Counted from the first letter of the stretch, positions 34,373-46,350 are shown. The stretch is 64,000 bases of DNA from Phymorhynchus buccinoides (GCA_017654935.2 CM065690.1:16444703-16508702); one strand, 5' to 3'. Notes: generated by a model not told the origin, from the letters alone. Numbers and translations are program-made.

Positions 34373-35470
34373 TATTTATTTTTAGGCCTATTAATTTTAA
34401 TCTTAATCTTTAATCATATGCATAAAACGAAGACTGCAGAAAATATACATCCAAGCATAATACCCCATTTCGTAATATTTGCCAGTCTTTTTGCTTTTTA
34501 GATGCAGTTTCTTAGGTATGTTTTCCCCCAATAACATCAATCATATAGTCGATGGACTATGTAAAGATAGTCGCGTTTGTTTGACTCTAGCCATCGAATT
34601 ATATAATAATTTAAAAAATAAATTAAAAATAAATAATAATAATGAATAACAAACGATAAACAGATCATTGTTTTGCAATAGTTTTAATTATCGTTGCCCT
34701 CGTCCAAACATTACATTAGTGTGTTTGATGAAATTCTTACGCGCCACAACACAATACAGACCAGATATACATCATAATAAATCGCATAGAACTTTGAGAG
34801 CGTGGAGGACGCTAGCACCTCGCTAGTGAAGACGCTAGACCACCATCGTAGCCGCGCGGCAAGCTTATTTTCGGCTCCAGTGATCCTTCGACCTTTTTTA
34901 ACCAAGTGACCGGCCGTTCTACATTTTCTGTTTTCGTTCGGAGTTGAACTTTGGCCTAGATATTACTAACTACTCCCTCCGGCATGCAAGATTCGAGGGT
35001 CCAAGGTCCCCCTCCGTCCGTTGAAGAGCGATATCGTGGTGACATTGTATATAGAGTTTCGAAGTTTCAAGTTTGGTTTATTCCAAAAATAACCCCCTGG
35101 GGGCAGCATGGAAATAAAATATAAGTAACACAAATGCGAATAAACAACAGTATTTAATTAAGAAAAGGAAAGAAAACAAAAGGAAAAAAATGCACATAAA
35201 GCAGCTAAACACGGTACATAGAGCGACAAAAATCACGTCAAAATCGGAATCAATCATTAGGTACCAGAAGAATGAACAATGATACAGACTTGATTGTATT
35301 AGTCGCTCCTAAACTTATATTCAATCTCATTAGCAAGCAGCCACATTACATACATATCATTATCTTCAAGAAACGATTAGTCTAGTGGACCAGACTCAGC
35401 CAGACATATATGAGACCAGACAGCCCCTGGAAGAACATTAAACCAGTACTATCGCGTCGGGGGTCGTTAC
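34373..35470. other. AT-rich unassigned sequence with a LINE 3' tail at ~35068-35240 (minus)
   Basis: No gene was recognised. At about 35055-35090 the minus strand reads GGAATAAACCAAACTTGAAACTTCG, an AATAAA followed by an (AAACTTG)-like tail. This suggests the 3' end of a LINE running into higher coordinates. Confidence 0.4.
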
Positions 35471-35484
35471 GTCAAGCTTGTTTG

Positions 35485-35915
35485 CGAGAGTGAGTGAGAG
35501 AGAAAAAGTTGAGAAAGAAAGAGAGTGAGAACTGTGTGAGGAGTTGGTAGACCTTGAGATGAGAGAGAGAGAGAGAGAGACCGAGGAGAGAGAGAGAGAG
35601 AGGAGAGAGAGGAGAGAGAGAGGAGAGAGGAGCGAGAGAGAGAGAGTTGATGCTTTTATTCGAACTGATTGTATTTGACATGTATTGTGTTTTTGAGTGG
35701 GGTGATTGGTGGTGATGGTAACGGTGTGTGTGTGGGGGTGTGGGGGTGAGTGCAGCGTGTATGCGCGCGCGCGCGCGCGCGCGCGCGCGTGTTGTGTGGT
35801 GCTGTGTGTGTGTTTGTGTGTGTGTACTATGTGTGATCGTGTGTGTGTGTGTGTGGCTGTGTGTGTATGTGCGTACGATGCGTGGATGTGTGGGTGGGGT
35901 GTGTATGTGTATACC
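35485..35915. repeat. (GA)n then (GT)n/(GC)n
   Basis: GA units at about 35485-35648 and GT/GC units at about 35725-35905, including a 26-base alternating GC run near 35763-35790 that is a Z-DNA-forming type of sequence. Confidence 0.93.
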
Positions 35916-36061
35916 TATTTTGCAAGTGCGTGAGCGATTATTTGCTGCTCTTTTTAAAATAATTTTTGTTGTTGTAGACGGATTAGAGCTCCACATTTAG
36001 TTGGAGGGAGATGCGCTAAATAAATGATGCACCTATTATTAATATTATTATTTGTAAGAAC

Positions 36062-36440
36062 GTTTTCTTCTTCTTCTTCTTCTGCGTTCCCATGCCATAT
36101 GGCCATAATGGGTAAGGTACGTATGTGTCTGGTTTTTCAGTTTTCACACTGGTCTCCCCCGCTGCGTACACAGCCGACACATTCAGATTTCGGAGGAGCT
36201 CAAAGGAGAATAAAAATAGGTAGAAGAGTTGGGGGGTTTTAAAAGGCAGGAGAATGGGCCAATAAGTCGGAAAGATAGTAGATGATAGAAAGCAAAGGGA
36301 AAAGGCAGAGTCAAAGAGAGTGGCAGATTAGAGGAAGTTACAAGCACGAGAACTTCCAGAAGGTGGGGGAACTATGTTTTTACGAAAGACGCCCCCCGGC
36401 ATCCCTCACGGGGAGGAACGTTATCTAAGTAGTAGCGCTA
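36062..36440 (-). mobile_element. (GAA)-tailed dispersed element, complete-looking (copy 3)
   Basis: In plus coordinates a TTCTTCTTCTTCTTCT tract is followed by GCGTTCCCATGCCATATGGC, CATAATGGGTAAGGTACGTA, GTTTTTCAGTTTTCACACTG, TTTCGGAGGAGCTCAAAGGA, AGGCAGGAGAATGGGCCAAT, GAAAGATAGTAGATGATAGA and ACTTCCAGAAGGTGGGGGAA. These blocks recur in the same order at 10620-10978. On the minus strand the element therefore ends in a GAA tail. No ORF and no terminal inverted repeat were found. Confidence 0.75.
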
Positions 36441-36838
36441 AAGAGAAAGGATGAGAGGCGGAAACAGGATGGTGCGTAACAAGGCGGTGGTGGTGGTAAC
36501 TCAACAATTGTTGCCTATTAATCATAGCGCATCATTATGTTACGCCCAATCACGTGACAAATGACCATTTCATGAAATGGTGCAAAAATGGTTTTAGCTG
36601 AGTGCGTGAAATTAAATAGCCGATTTAAAACTTGCTATATTTAGAAAAGCGCTTTCATGAAATGAAACTTTTTTTTCGTTCATAAACACACGCAGATGAA
36701 GAATTGGTTTCACGCGAATGAGAAATCACGCCTGTATATTGTGAGGTTTAAATTCTGTTATTCCGACTTAATGTGATAAAAAAAAACACCACGATTGATA
36801 AAACACGTGGCACAGATAACGAAAGAAGAAGAAGAAGA
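36441..36838. other. Unassigned sequence, no gene seen
   Basis: Unique sequence with a short GGT run near 36486 and a GAAGAAGAAGAA run at 36824-36838. Confidence 0.45.
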
Positions 36839-37010
36839 ATTCAATTCAATTCAATTCAATACAACTTTATTCATCCTTGTGTGAAATTAAACTTGTGCCG
36901 GCATCGTCGCGTGCTCCATATTAGACAGATACTAAAAAACCATTCAGATTACATAAATCGCGAAACACACCACAGTATAAGACGAGATAAAGATGCCATA
37001 TAACATCGTC
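36839..37010 (-). mobile_element. LINE 3' end with (AATTG)n tail
   Basis: The minus strand reads GAATAAAGTTGTATTGAATT, continuing with further AATTG units. This again is an AATAAA adjoining a pentamer tail. The body beyond about 37010 is not recognised, and 37010-37660 is AT-rich sequence in which I see no gene. Confidence 0.5.
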
Positions 37011-37659
37011 AAGGAATTGAATAAAAGAGGGGAGAGAATTTGATTAGACAGTTATGTGAAAAACGTGAAGGAACGTACACTCATAAGAAAACTACCCTAA
37101 TATTTACCTAAACATACAGCATTAACGCAATTAAATATTAATATTAAGATTACAAGGCCATGCACAGGGCTGTCAACCACACTCAAACGCCACGTACTAA
37201 CAACACACATTAACACCCCACAAAACACACACTAAAAAATATATAATCAATTAATATAAATCAATATACATAAGTATCACAAATTAAAAAACAATTACCA
37301 ACCAACACAACACACAACAAACTACACATCTAGACTACCGGGGGGGACAATTCGGTTTATACGCAACACACACACACACACGCGCGTTGCAGAGTGATGC
37401 AGATGCTATCTCTTTCACAGGCAAACACGGGATTATCAGTACTTAACTGTAATGTTTTGCGGGAACGGATACAACCAGCAGGGATTTCACTTTGCTGTTG
37501 TTGCTGTAGCTGCCTGGAGTTTGATGATTGATTTAGCCTACTCCTAGGCTCTAGAGTCAAAGCTACAAAACCATAACACCGTATCATATTCTTTCATGCA
37601 ATGACATGAATAAACTTATTCCAGTTTTGTTGCTACATCCGCACATATAGGCCTATTTT

Positions 37660-37835
37660 TCATCACCACCTCGATCCCCCGTGGTGATACCGGGGGGGTC
37701 TTGTACAATAGTTTCCCCACCTTCTGGATTTCTGTGCTTGTGCAATCGGTCACATCTCCTTTCGGACTTTTTCTTCTTCTTTCTCTCACTGTTTACTATC
37801 TTTCTGACTTTTTTGGCCCATTCTTCCTGCCTGCC
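37660..37835 (+). mobile_element. (GAA)-tailed dispersed element, 5' part (copy 4)
   Basis: This shares GGGGGGTCTTGTACAATAGT, TCCCCACCTTCTGGA, TTTCTGTGCTTGTGCAA, TTTACTATCTTTCTGACTT and TTTGGCCCATTCTTCCTGCC with the reverse complement of 36240-36430. It breaks off before the GGCCATATGGC core. Confidence 0.65.
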
Positions 37836-38309
37836 TTTTTTCAATTTTTGTTTGTGGCTCCCTCCACAAACCTATAACTCAACTACACTCCCAATGACAC
37901 GTTAAGACAGCGGCGCTACATTGTTCGTTCGAATTATCCAGACTCGGGTGATCCGTGGTCGGTCCAGCACAGAATATGTCGCAGGGACTTTGTTTGTGTG
38001 TCTACAACAGAGTTAAGCTGTTGCCTTGATGGTGTTCTCTTGTGTCCAACGTGCGGCTCGCAGTCTGTTGGAGTAACGGTCAAGGATACTGTCCTGTCTG
38101 TTGTCATGTATCGTGCACTTGTAAGGGTGTTTCTCGTTCGTTCATGCTTCTTCCTCAGTTGTCAGTCAGTGCTTTTCCGTTGTGCGCACTGTCGTCAAGG
38201 GTGTTTTTGCTCTTTTGCTCACTCACCGACCCACCGCTTGCTATATATGCAACTGAATCTAGTCGACCGTTGTCTTGTTGTGTGAAAGTGTTTCCCTTCC
38301 CCACATCAC

Positions 38310-38586
38310 ATCACCTCTAAAGGATACAAAAAAACATGCTACATCGACAGTGAAGAAGAAAACTTATATAAGGATTTGCACAGTACGGGGAACGGATTAC
38401 AAAGAGCTCAAATATTTCATACGAAGACAGTACTACGACATGTTTGAGCTTGTTCTACATAAATCTGACGATGCGAACCTAGACATGTTCACACCAAGAG
38501 AGGTTTTATTCTATAGTCACACCAAAGCCTGTTTGAGGTATTCCAACACTGTTCAACCAAGTCTGATGCTCATTTTTCTATCGTGA
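38310..38586 (+). other. Anonymous open frame, possible exon or relic
   Basis: A frame of about 92 codons has balanced amino-acid composition (for example YKELKYFIRRQYYDMFELVL) without simple repeats and ends at a TGA at 38584-38586. I do not recognise a family. It could be a terminal exon, a transposon relic or chance. Upstream, 37890-38310 has cysteine-rich frames with no recognised motif. Confidence 0.2.
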
Positions 38587-38589
38587 TCC

Positions 38590-38900
38590 GACTTAGTACT
38601 GGAAGAGAAGGAGAAGGAGAGGAGGAGAAGAAAAGAAGAAGAAGAGAAGAGAAGAGAAGAAGAAGAAGAAAGGAAGAAGAAGAAGAGAATGTTTTTATTG
38701 AAAGGGTAAACAGATAAGCGGGGTAGCTTTTTTACCTATTGCCCTCAACGGGCCAGAATTAATACCGCTATGCTTTTTTTTGCGATGAGTTAATACAGAA
38801 AATAATGATTAGACAATAGCAATGTAAATATACGTTATAACAACACAAACATGATAATACCGGCATTCCAAAACTAGATATAATAAATGCACAAAGTTAA
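38590..38900 (-). mobile_element. (GAA)n run adjoining a LINE-like 3' end
   Basis: Bases 38600-38690 are GAA/GAG-type repeats. On the minus strand the adjoining sequence reads CCTTTCAATAAAAACATTCTCTTCTTC, that is, an AATAAA followed by a CTT tail. The trinucleotide run is plausibly the expanded tail of the element. Confidence 0.4.
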
Positions 38901-39109
38901 ATCAGTAAAATGGTGCCAAGGTAAATAAGTAATAACATTCTGGTTTACGATAAAATTATTGATAAAATCGCTAAAGCGAGGAAGGTAACTCAATGGATTG
39001 AATGTAGAAAATAGACCGCGTGCCACACTATTGCGATTTCCGCAAGCTTTGTTTTTTTTATCTTCCAAACAGTTTTTTTCGCTTTGAGCTCATCCCAAAA
39101 CATCGGAAT

Positions 39110-39237
39110 TTGTATGGTACTCTAACGCAGCCGCCGGAGAGAACCAGTGAAAAACTGAAAACAAGGACACCAACTACGTACCTGACCCTATTATGGCCAT
39201 ATGGCATGTGGAACGGCCACAGAAGAAAGACAGACTA
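39110..39237 (+). mobile_element. (GAA)-tailed dispersed element, 3' part (copy 5)
   Basis: GGAGAGAACCAGTGAAAAAC, TGAAAACAAGGACACC, TACGTACCTGACC, CTATTATGGCCATATGGCAT and ACAGAAGAAAGACAG match the 3' third of the family in order. Confidence 0.65.
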
Positions 39238-39574
39238 GAAACCCACAGTCCCTAACATTAATTTTTTCTTAGCGCAAGCTTAGGCTTTGAACACAATTCC
39301 GATAATACGTGCTTGTATTTTTTTCTTTCTTATTGAGGGAGCGGGATGGGGGGTTTGTGTGGGAAAACGGGTGGTTGTGTGGTGGTGGTTTGATTGTTTG
39401 CTTCTTTCTTTTCTTTTTTCTTCATTATTTTCTTAAAATTTTATTTTGCTTATCATATAGTGTAGGCTTACTGATGAACTCCACACACTCGTTTATGCGC
39501 TTTTTACCCCGTCTTCCCCTATGCGCAACAAGCAGCATTCTCCACTCCACACACTATACCTACACACACCTTAC

Positions 39575-39967
39575 ATGCACACACACACACACACACACAA
39601 CACCCCACCACACACCACCCACACACCCCGCGCGCGCGCGCGCGCACGCACGCACGCGGCAAAAACGCCGGCCCCCCCCCACATGCCACACGACCCAGAG
39701 GGGAGAGGAGCAGACGAACACACACGGACAAACACACACAGATTGCTCTCGCACCGCTCGTCTCGCGCGCGTTTGCCATCCTCGCGCGATCTCGCTCCCT
39801 CGCGCAGCGACGCACTGCTCTCTGTCTCGTAGGCTCTCACATCTCCGCTCATCTCTCGCTCTCAGCTCTCTCTCGCTCTCTCTCTCTCTCTTCGCTCTCT
39901 CTCCTCGCGACAAAAGCAACTGATGATTGCGGATACTCAACGGTAGAAGAAGAAGAAGAAGAAGAAG
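39575..39967. repeat. (CA)n, (CG)n, (CT)n and (GAA)n run
   Basis: CA units (39573-39630), an alternating CG run (39629-39645), CT units (39840-39905) and GAA units (39946-39967) follow one another with short unique spacers. Arg/Thr/His frames across them are artefacts. Confidence 0.85.
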
Positions 39968-40423
39968 TAGGCCCTAATGTGTCACTAAGAGCACAACCCG
40001 ACCTAGCTACTGTGGCAAATATAACCGGCATGCCCCTTTGCTGTGTTGGTTGTTTGAAGGCCCTAGAGTGTACTTGCACGAAAGGCATGTGTGATTCATT
40101 CCCCTGCGCCCGGCTAATACTTCCGTCTGACACGTTCAATAGCACTATTTCGCGAATACCCCTCAAAATTCCTGGCAAAGTGGACAATGCGTTTAACTGT
40201 GACCACTTTGGCAGATCAAATTTTTACATTAGAAGTGGACATACCTGGATTTGGCCGTTTTTACAAGGACTTTGTGAAATTGGGGTCGGATTGCCAGCGC
40301 ATAAAAAAAAAAAAAAAAAAAACATTTTTCGCAACCTTTAATGGAATGGACGGCCAACTTCACGATGACAGAAGTAAAAAAAAGAAATCTATTTTGGGCA
40401 AAAAAAGCAGTACGGGATCAACA

Positions 40424-40501
40424 ATGGCGACATGCTCCTGCTCCAGCAAATACAGGTCAGCTGGGCAGACCGAGAGCTTTGGCGGGACCTGTTCCACTCG
40501 G
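40424..40501 (+). other. Candidate first coding exon, or LINE end
   Basis: ATGGCG in a fair Kozak context (ACAATGG) opens 26 codons (MATCSCSSKYRSAG..) up to a strong donor, CTCGG|GTAAGT, at 40501/40502. In another frame the same bases read WADRELWRDLFHSGK before a stop, which resembles the C-terminus of some LINE ORF2 proteins. The two readings exclude each other and I cannot decide. Confidence 0.2.
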
Positions 40502-42420
40502 GTAAGTAATCAACGCAAGATTTAAAGTTTTGTATTTATGATCTTTTTCTTTGTTTCTTCACAAATCCAGGGTATTTTATTTGGAACAACACTGAACCAA
40601 ACATAAAAAATACGTAATCCGAATCTCTTTGTTCAATTTCAAATATTTTCTGATACTAATACTTTAAAACTAAAGTGGTAATTTCAAAATCTTCAGTATG
40701 AATTGGACATCAACCACATAAAATTATGACAAATTGACATAGGGACAACTGATATTTTAAGACTCTGCAGTTCTAAGCGTTGACTTGGCTGGGTTGATTC
40801 ATTGTGATTTGCATCATGTTTGATTGAAAGAACTGAAGTTCTGTAGAGGGTTACTGCTTGTATGCTTCTAAAATAGTACCAGAGCTTTTTTTCCTTTTTT
40901 AATTTCCTACTTTTTGGAATTTTTTAGAATTTTACCAGAAGAGAGCGAGCTGGTATTATGACAATAATGACAATAGTGGTATACTGTAATATTTTCAGGT
41001 GATGCTGAGTGAAGCACGCACTAGCTTATTCTTAGTATCAGATCTACATTCTTCAGATCTGTGCGACTTCCACATTTAGAGGTATGGTAACATCATCCTG
41101 GGTACCCGTTATATAAACGTCATCAGCTTCTATTGAAAGGGTACAGAGAGAGCAACCAAAATGGTTAAAATTATAAAGATTTCAATTACCAAGATAGAAT
41201 TACAAATTGAAATTACACCTTCTTCAATAAGGCCAACAAACAAATTGTCTGTTTCCGGTAACCCCGACCAGCCTAGTTTTTTTTCTGCCGCGACCTCAAT
41301 TTTTTTTGGTGATGAGTTTCCAAACAAACAAAAAAGAGCAGTTTATGAGCGAAGACAATGCAAGGGAAACAACCATTGCACTCTCACGTCGGCGTAGTCA
41401 AGGACCGTTAACTACTTGCGCACATACTTTCGTGATCAACTCCTCCAACACCATTCGGGCGCAAGGCCGCGATTTCCGCGCAGTAACAATGTTACTGCTT
41501 TATGCTTGCTGCAGACATGCTTATGTGAAAACAGTCAAGTGGGGTACAGATAATCTTTTGATTGATACTCACGAGTTCACATGTTTCAGCAAATACGTCA
41601 CAGAATCTTGCATGCAAACCGCGAAGAGAGAAAAAAAAAATTAAAAAAATTGAAATCCAACCTACCTACCCTATTTTTTTTGGGCCATGTTCCCCGGAAG
41701 AACAGACATTTTTTTTTGTTTGGCCTAAAAGGAAGATGTGTTTCGGGGAGACCTTATAGTTATACAGGATGTACACAATTTTTTAACAACTTAGACACAT
41801 TTAGCAAGCATGATTCTCTTTTTACACTGGCCCATGTTTATATTTTTCAGGCACTAGAAATCAGAGGGAAAATTACATATGCAGCGTGTAAGACTAACAC
41901 TAGTATCAGCGTAAACTTGTTTTACTTTTAGTAATCGAGTTTGCTAACCGCTGGAATTTACTAACAACCTAACCCAAACGAGCACCATCACTTAAATACC
42001 TTCAAAAATCTCATTGACAAAATGAAAATAATTAGTCAACTTTTTTGGAACATGAATGGATTGAATTACAATCACACACAATTTTTAAAGGCATGCTTTA
42101 AAGCAAACAAAACAGTGTCACTGAACTTGACTTAAGGACGTTTATAAGCCACGAGCCTTAGGCTTGAGCCATTCTCCACACTATTCTATGCTATTACTAT
42201 TACATTGCGTACATTTTACCTTCTGTAAATGGAATTTGGGTCGTCACCACAGAAGAAGATCTATCTATCTATCTAAGTTTTACACGGACTTTGCCACAAG
42301 GGACCCTATGACCTGCAAACTTTGCATGTCGGTAAGTAACTCAAATATCTAGCCGGAAGTTGAAAATGGTCAAAGGTCAAGGTCACATGGAACCAAAAAT
42401 TCCTGCCGAACACCTAGCAA
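40502..42420. other. AT-rich unassigned sequence, no gene seen
   Basis: About 1.9 kb of low-GC sequence. Frames of 65-116 codons near 41160-41930 show no motif. A copy of ATCT repeats lies at 42261-42275 next to the gap. Confidence 0.45.
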
Positions 42421-42920
42421 NNNNNNNNNNNNNNNNNNNNNNNNNNNNNNNNNNNNNNNNNNNNNNNNNNNNNNNNNNNNNNNNNNNNNNNNNNNNNNNN
42501 NNNNNNNNNNNNNNNNNNNNNNNNNNNNNNNNNNNNNNNNNNNNNNNNNNNNNNNNNNNNNNNNNNNNNNNNNNNNNNNNNNNNNNNNNNNNNNNNNNNN
42601 NNNNNNNNNNNNNNNNNNNNNNNNNNNNNNNNNNNNNNNNNNNNNNNNNNNNNNNNNNNNNNNNNNNNNNNNNNNNNNNNNNNNNNNNNNNNNNNNNNNN
42701 NNNNNNNNNNNNNNNNNNNNNNNNNNNNNNNNNNNNNNNNNNNNNNNNNNNNNNNNNNNNNNNNNNNNNNNNNNNNNNNNNNNNNNNNNNNNNNNNNNNN
42801 NNNNNNNNNNNNNNNNNNNNNNNNNNNNNNNNNNNNNNNNNNNNNNNNNNNNNNNNNNNNNNNNNNNNNNNNNNNNNNNNNNNNNNNNNNNNNNNNNNNN
42901 NNNNNNNNNNNNNNNNNNNN
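42421..42920. other. Assembly gap (500 N)
   Basis: Exactly 500 N. Frames drawn through it are meaningless. Confidence 1.
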
Positions 42921-43064
42921 AGTTGAAAGAAAAGGCCGAAGGCGGTCATTGTGAATGTGTAACGTGTCTATGTAAGTTGAAAATGGATTTTTTTTAATGT
43001 AATTTAATTGTAAATTGTTATTTTATGATGTGCATGTATTTTATCCATATTTGGTTAAATATTT

Positions 43065-43122
43065 GTTTGTGTGCGCATGTGTGCGCGTGTGTGGGTGTGG
43101 GTGTTGTGTGTTCGTGTGTGCG

Positions 43123-43153
<31 letters not shown>

Positions 43154-43276
43154 GTGTAATGTCTGTGTGTGTGTGTGTGTGTGTGGTTGCTGTGTGTATG
43201 TGTCTGGTGCGTGTGTGTGGGTGTGTGTGGTGTGTGAGCTTGTGTGTGTGTGTGAGCTTGTGTGTGTGTGTGGTGT

Positions 43277-43317
<41 letters not shown>

Positions 43318-43345
43318 GCGTGCGTGTGTGTGTGTGTAAGAATGT
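43065..43345. repeat. (GT)n array
   Basis: About 280 bases dominated by GT with GC and GGT interruptions. Confidence 0.95.
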
Positions 43346-43394
43346 AAAGGATAGGTGGTGGGGGTATGTAAGGGGTTGTTTTTAATATGAATCA

Positions 43395-43497
43395 TTGTTA
43401 GTGCAATTGTAAAGCGCTAGAGCGCTTAGAGTTCTTTCTTTAAGAGCTGAAGGGCGCTATATAAATTTTCTTAAATAAATAATAAATAAATAAACCT
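43395..43497 (+). mobile_element. LINE/SINE 3' tail with GCGCT hairpin and (AATA)n
   Basis: TTGTAAAGCGCTAGAGCGCT, AAGGGCGCTATATAAATTTT and a run of AAATAAATAATAAATAAATA make up a 3' tail motif that is common to several invertebrate and fish retroposons. AGCGCTAGAGCGCT can fold into a small hairpin. The body is not recognised because the GT array replaces it. Confidence 0.45.
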
Positions 43498-43589
43498 ACG
43501 GTACTCCGAAATGATGTACGTCAGGCATCCATGGAACCAAACTTATTTTTGCACCTGAAAACTGATACCTAATTATTTCATAATCTTAT

Positions 43590-43775
43590 GCCATCCCTTG
43601 GGGCTCTTTTTGCACACATAGTTCCCCGTCTTCTGGAAGCTCTGTGCTTGTTTCAACCTCCAATCTCTTTGATTCAGCCTTTCTCCTTCACTTACCGTCA
43701 TCTACTATCTTTCTTCCTTAATTGTCCATTCTCCTGGTGGTGTTTTTTTCTTCTTCTAAAAACCAATATACAAAT
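43590..43775 (+). mobile_element. (GAA)-tailed dispersed element, 5' part (copy 6)
   Basis: TGCCATCCCTTGGGGCTCTT, CATAGTTCCCCGTCTTCTGG, AAGCTCTGTGCTTGTTTCAA, CTACTATCTTTCTTCC and GTCCATTCTCCTGGTGG match the reverse complement of 36250-36420. The copy ends before the GGCCATATGGC core. Confidence 0.65.
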
Positions 43776-43974
43776 TTTCTCCAGCCGAAGACAGACATCC
43801 TGGGCCCAACTATTTAGTTAGGTGCTTAAAGGCAGTATGACGTATCTGGGGTCTTAGTGCGTTTTTCTTGAAGAAAACAGAAGTAAAGGAACGTGTTTCC
43901 TTTCGTACTGATGAAAATAACAATGGCTAAGATTAGGGGAAATCTGAAACCATTTTAAAGAAGCCCCTAAAAGG

Positions 43975-44409
43975 TGAAAGGTGGCAGAGTTGTTAAGACG
44001 TTCACCTGCCAAATGTAATGCGTGACTGCAGCGTGAGTGACCCGGGTTCGAATCCCGGCCTCGCCCTTTCTTTCTAGTTTGACAGGAAAATCGAACTGAA
44101 CGTCGAGTCCTTCGGATGGGGACTTAAAGCTAGTCTGACCCGTGCGCTTTACGCACGTAAAAATCCCACGGCAGTTGAAAGTCAGTGAGAGCAGGGAGTA
44201 AATCCCGCTGCCTGGTATGAGCCCATAAAGTGATAGCTAGGTTTTCCAAGTGTGCCCACACCCCTCCTCACCCTGTGCCCCCCCCAAAAAAAAACCCACA
44301 ACAACAATTTGGGTAGGCGCTGCACTTGCGGAGACGCGCTCTCCGGGGGAGAGCAGCCCGAATTTCACAGAGATAAGTCTGTGACTAGAATATACTGAAT
44401 ACCAAATAA
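43975..44409 (+). mobile_element. tRNA-derived SINE, most complete copy
   Basis: The head has a perfect A box (TGGCAGAGTTG at 43982) and B box (GGTTCGAATCC at about 44045). Its T stem CCGGG/CCCGG pairs but its acceptor stem does not, so it is a SINE head and not a tRNA gene. The central block GTCCTTCGGATGGGGACTTA, with ACGCACGTAAAAATCCCACG, is of a type conserved among animal SINEs. The tail CAGCCCGAATTTCACAGAGA..GTCTGTGACTA is shared with 9703-10095 and 4796-4892. Confidence 0.8.
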
Positions 44410-44704
44410 CAAATCTGATGTTGCCCCAGAGCATAGCACTTCTTCCCCAAGAATGACATCATTCCGTAGGTAATAGGCTGCTGCACTACGAGTGCCGAAA
44501 TCACCACACACCGTTAGTTATTACCACTTCCTTTCTATTTCCTCCTCCCGTCCTCTGCACTCTGATTCCATCACCATTCCTTCCGATGCTTTCACGTTGT
44601 TTAATTAACTGTTATCTCATCCATGTGCTGCTTCCCTTGGTTTGTTTTCCTTCCACTGATTATATGCAGACAATCACCAAAGAAACGACCCACAGTTTGG
44701 AGAA
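44410..44704. other. Unassigned sequence, no gene seen
   Basis: About 300 bases of unique sequence between the SINE and a GA array. Confidence 0.45.
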
Positions 44705-44731
44705 AGATAGATGGAGAGAGAGAGAGAGGGG

Positions 44732-44782
<51 letters not shown>

Positions 44783-44802
44783 GAGTGAGAGAGAGGAGAG
44801 AG

Positions 44803-44855
<53 letters not shown>

Positions 44856-45086
44856 TATTTAATTATTGTAAACTGGTATATTTCGCCAATGTTTATGTCT
44901 GTGTAATTTATTTTGAACTGAGCACGTCATAAGTTTTGCTTGTTGCTGCTTCAGTTATGTCGTTGTTGTTGTTGTTTCTTTTTGAAAATAAAACCTTTAA
45001 ACCAGAGAGAGAGAGAGTATGAGAGAGACGAGAGAGAGAGAGAGAGAGAGAAGAGAGAGTGAGGAGAGAGAGAGAGAGAGAGATAG

Positions 45087-45163
<77 letters not shown>

Positions 45164-45329
45164 TAGAAAAGTTAGATTAGATCTTTATTTCAGAATATAG
45201 GAAAAGCGAGTCCTTTCAATATGTCATTGGCATAATTATATATGTAGTTGAATAATAAAAAGAAAAAGAAAAAAAGAAGAAATCCCCAAATTTGATGTAG
45301 TCTTCTTTCTAATAAAAAGAGGGGTGACG

Positions 45330-45375
<46 letters not shown>

Positions 45376-45385
45376 CGAAGGAGAG

Positions 45386-45429
<44 letters not shown>

Positions 45430-45495
45430 AAATTCTGAAAACTTGAAAAACGTTAACACTTTATTTTCCAATGAAAATATTTTTAGGCAAGAGAG

Positions 45496-45534
<39 letters not shown>

Positions 45535-45546
45535 CTAGAGAGAGAG

Positions 45547-45585
<39 letters not shown>

Positions 45586-45690
45586 GAGAGAGAGGGAGAG
45601 AAAGAGAGAGAAAGAAGAGAGAGAAAGAGAGAGATAGAGATAGAGTGAGAGAGACATGGACAGACAGAGAGACAGAGACAGAGCAGATAA
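44705..45690. repeat. Cluster of (GA)n arrays with a LINE tail between
   Basis: GA arrays occupy about 44705-44852, 45005-45165, 45333-45425 and 45490-45690. Between the second and third, the minus strand at 45165-45300 reads CTGAAATAAAGATCTAATCTAAC, an AATAAA with an ATCTA-type tail, which suggests a LINE 3' end set in GA repeats. Confidence 0.8.
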
Positions 45691-45869
45691 CCAGAGAGAG
45701 AATCATGAAAAACATCAATATATTTACAAAAAGCAAATAATAAAATGAAACGTTTGCTACAGAAATTGCTGATAGTAGTGGGACTCATCCTCGAGAGTAT
45801 GGAGACGAAAAAAAGGAAGAATTATCTTTCCTCTTGATTGCTTTCACAAAGGTTATAAAATCAGGAACA

Positions 45870-45988
45870 CACACACACACACACGCCGCACGCACATACG
45901 TACGCACTATTGCCCACACACACACTGCACATGACACGGCGCGCGCACGCACTGCACACACACATCAACACACACACACACCACACAC

Positions 45989-46027
<39 letters not shown>

Positions 46028-46350
46028 CCCAATTAAACAAGTTCTGTTGAATCAAAGGAAAATATTACTCTTGTTGCTCAGCGAGCAATGCCCTAGGGAT
46101 GGTTTCCCCTTATTATCAGCTATTCTTGTTGACAATCTTGCATCAGTCAGGATATGGATCATCTTGGGATTTATAATCTTATTTGACAAATCTGTGATTT
46201 CTTTTTCTTTACGAATGTTTATTTCATTTTTCCATAGATTCTTTGTTTCTGTTTTTAATTTTGTTGTCACAGACTTAGTGCTTGGGAAAGAGAAATGATA
46301 AAGACAAGTTCGATTCCTTGATCGAGCTTAGGGGGCGAACTTACAAAACG

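Noticed and set aside
43975..44066. tRNA gene
   Set aside because: A and B boxes and the T stem are good, but the acceptor stem does not pair and the sequence continues into a SINE body shared with other loci.
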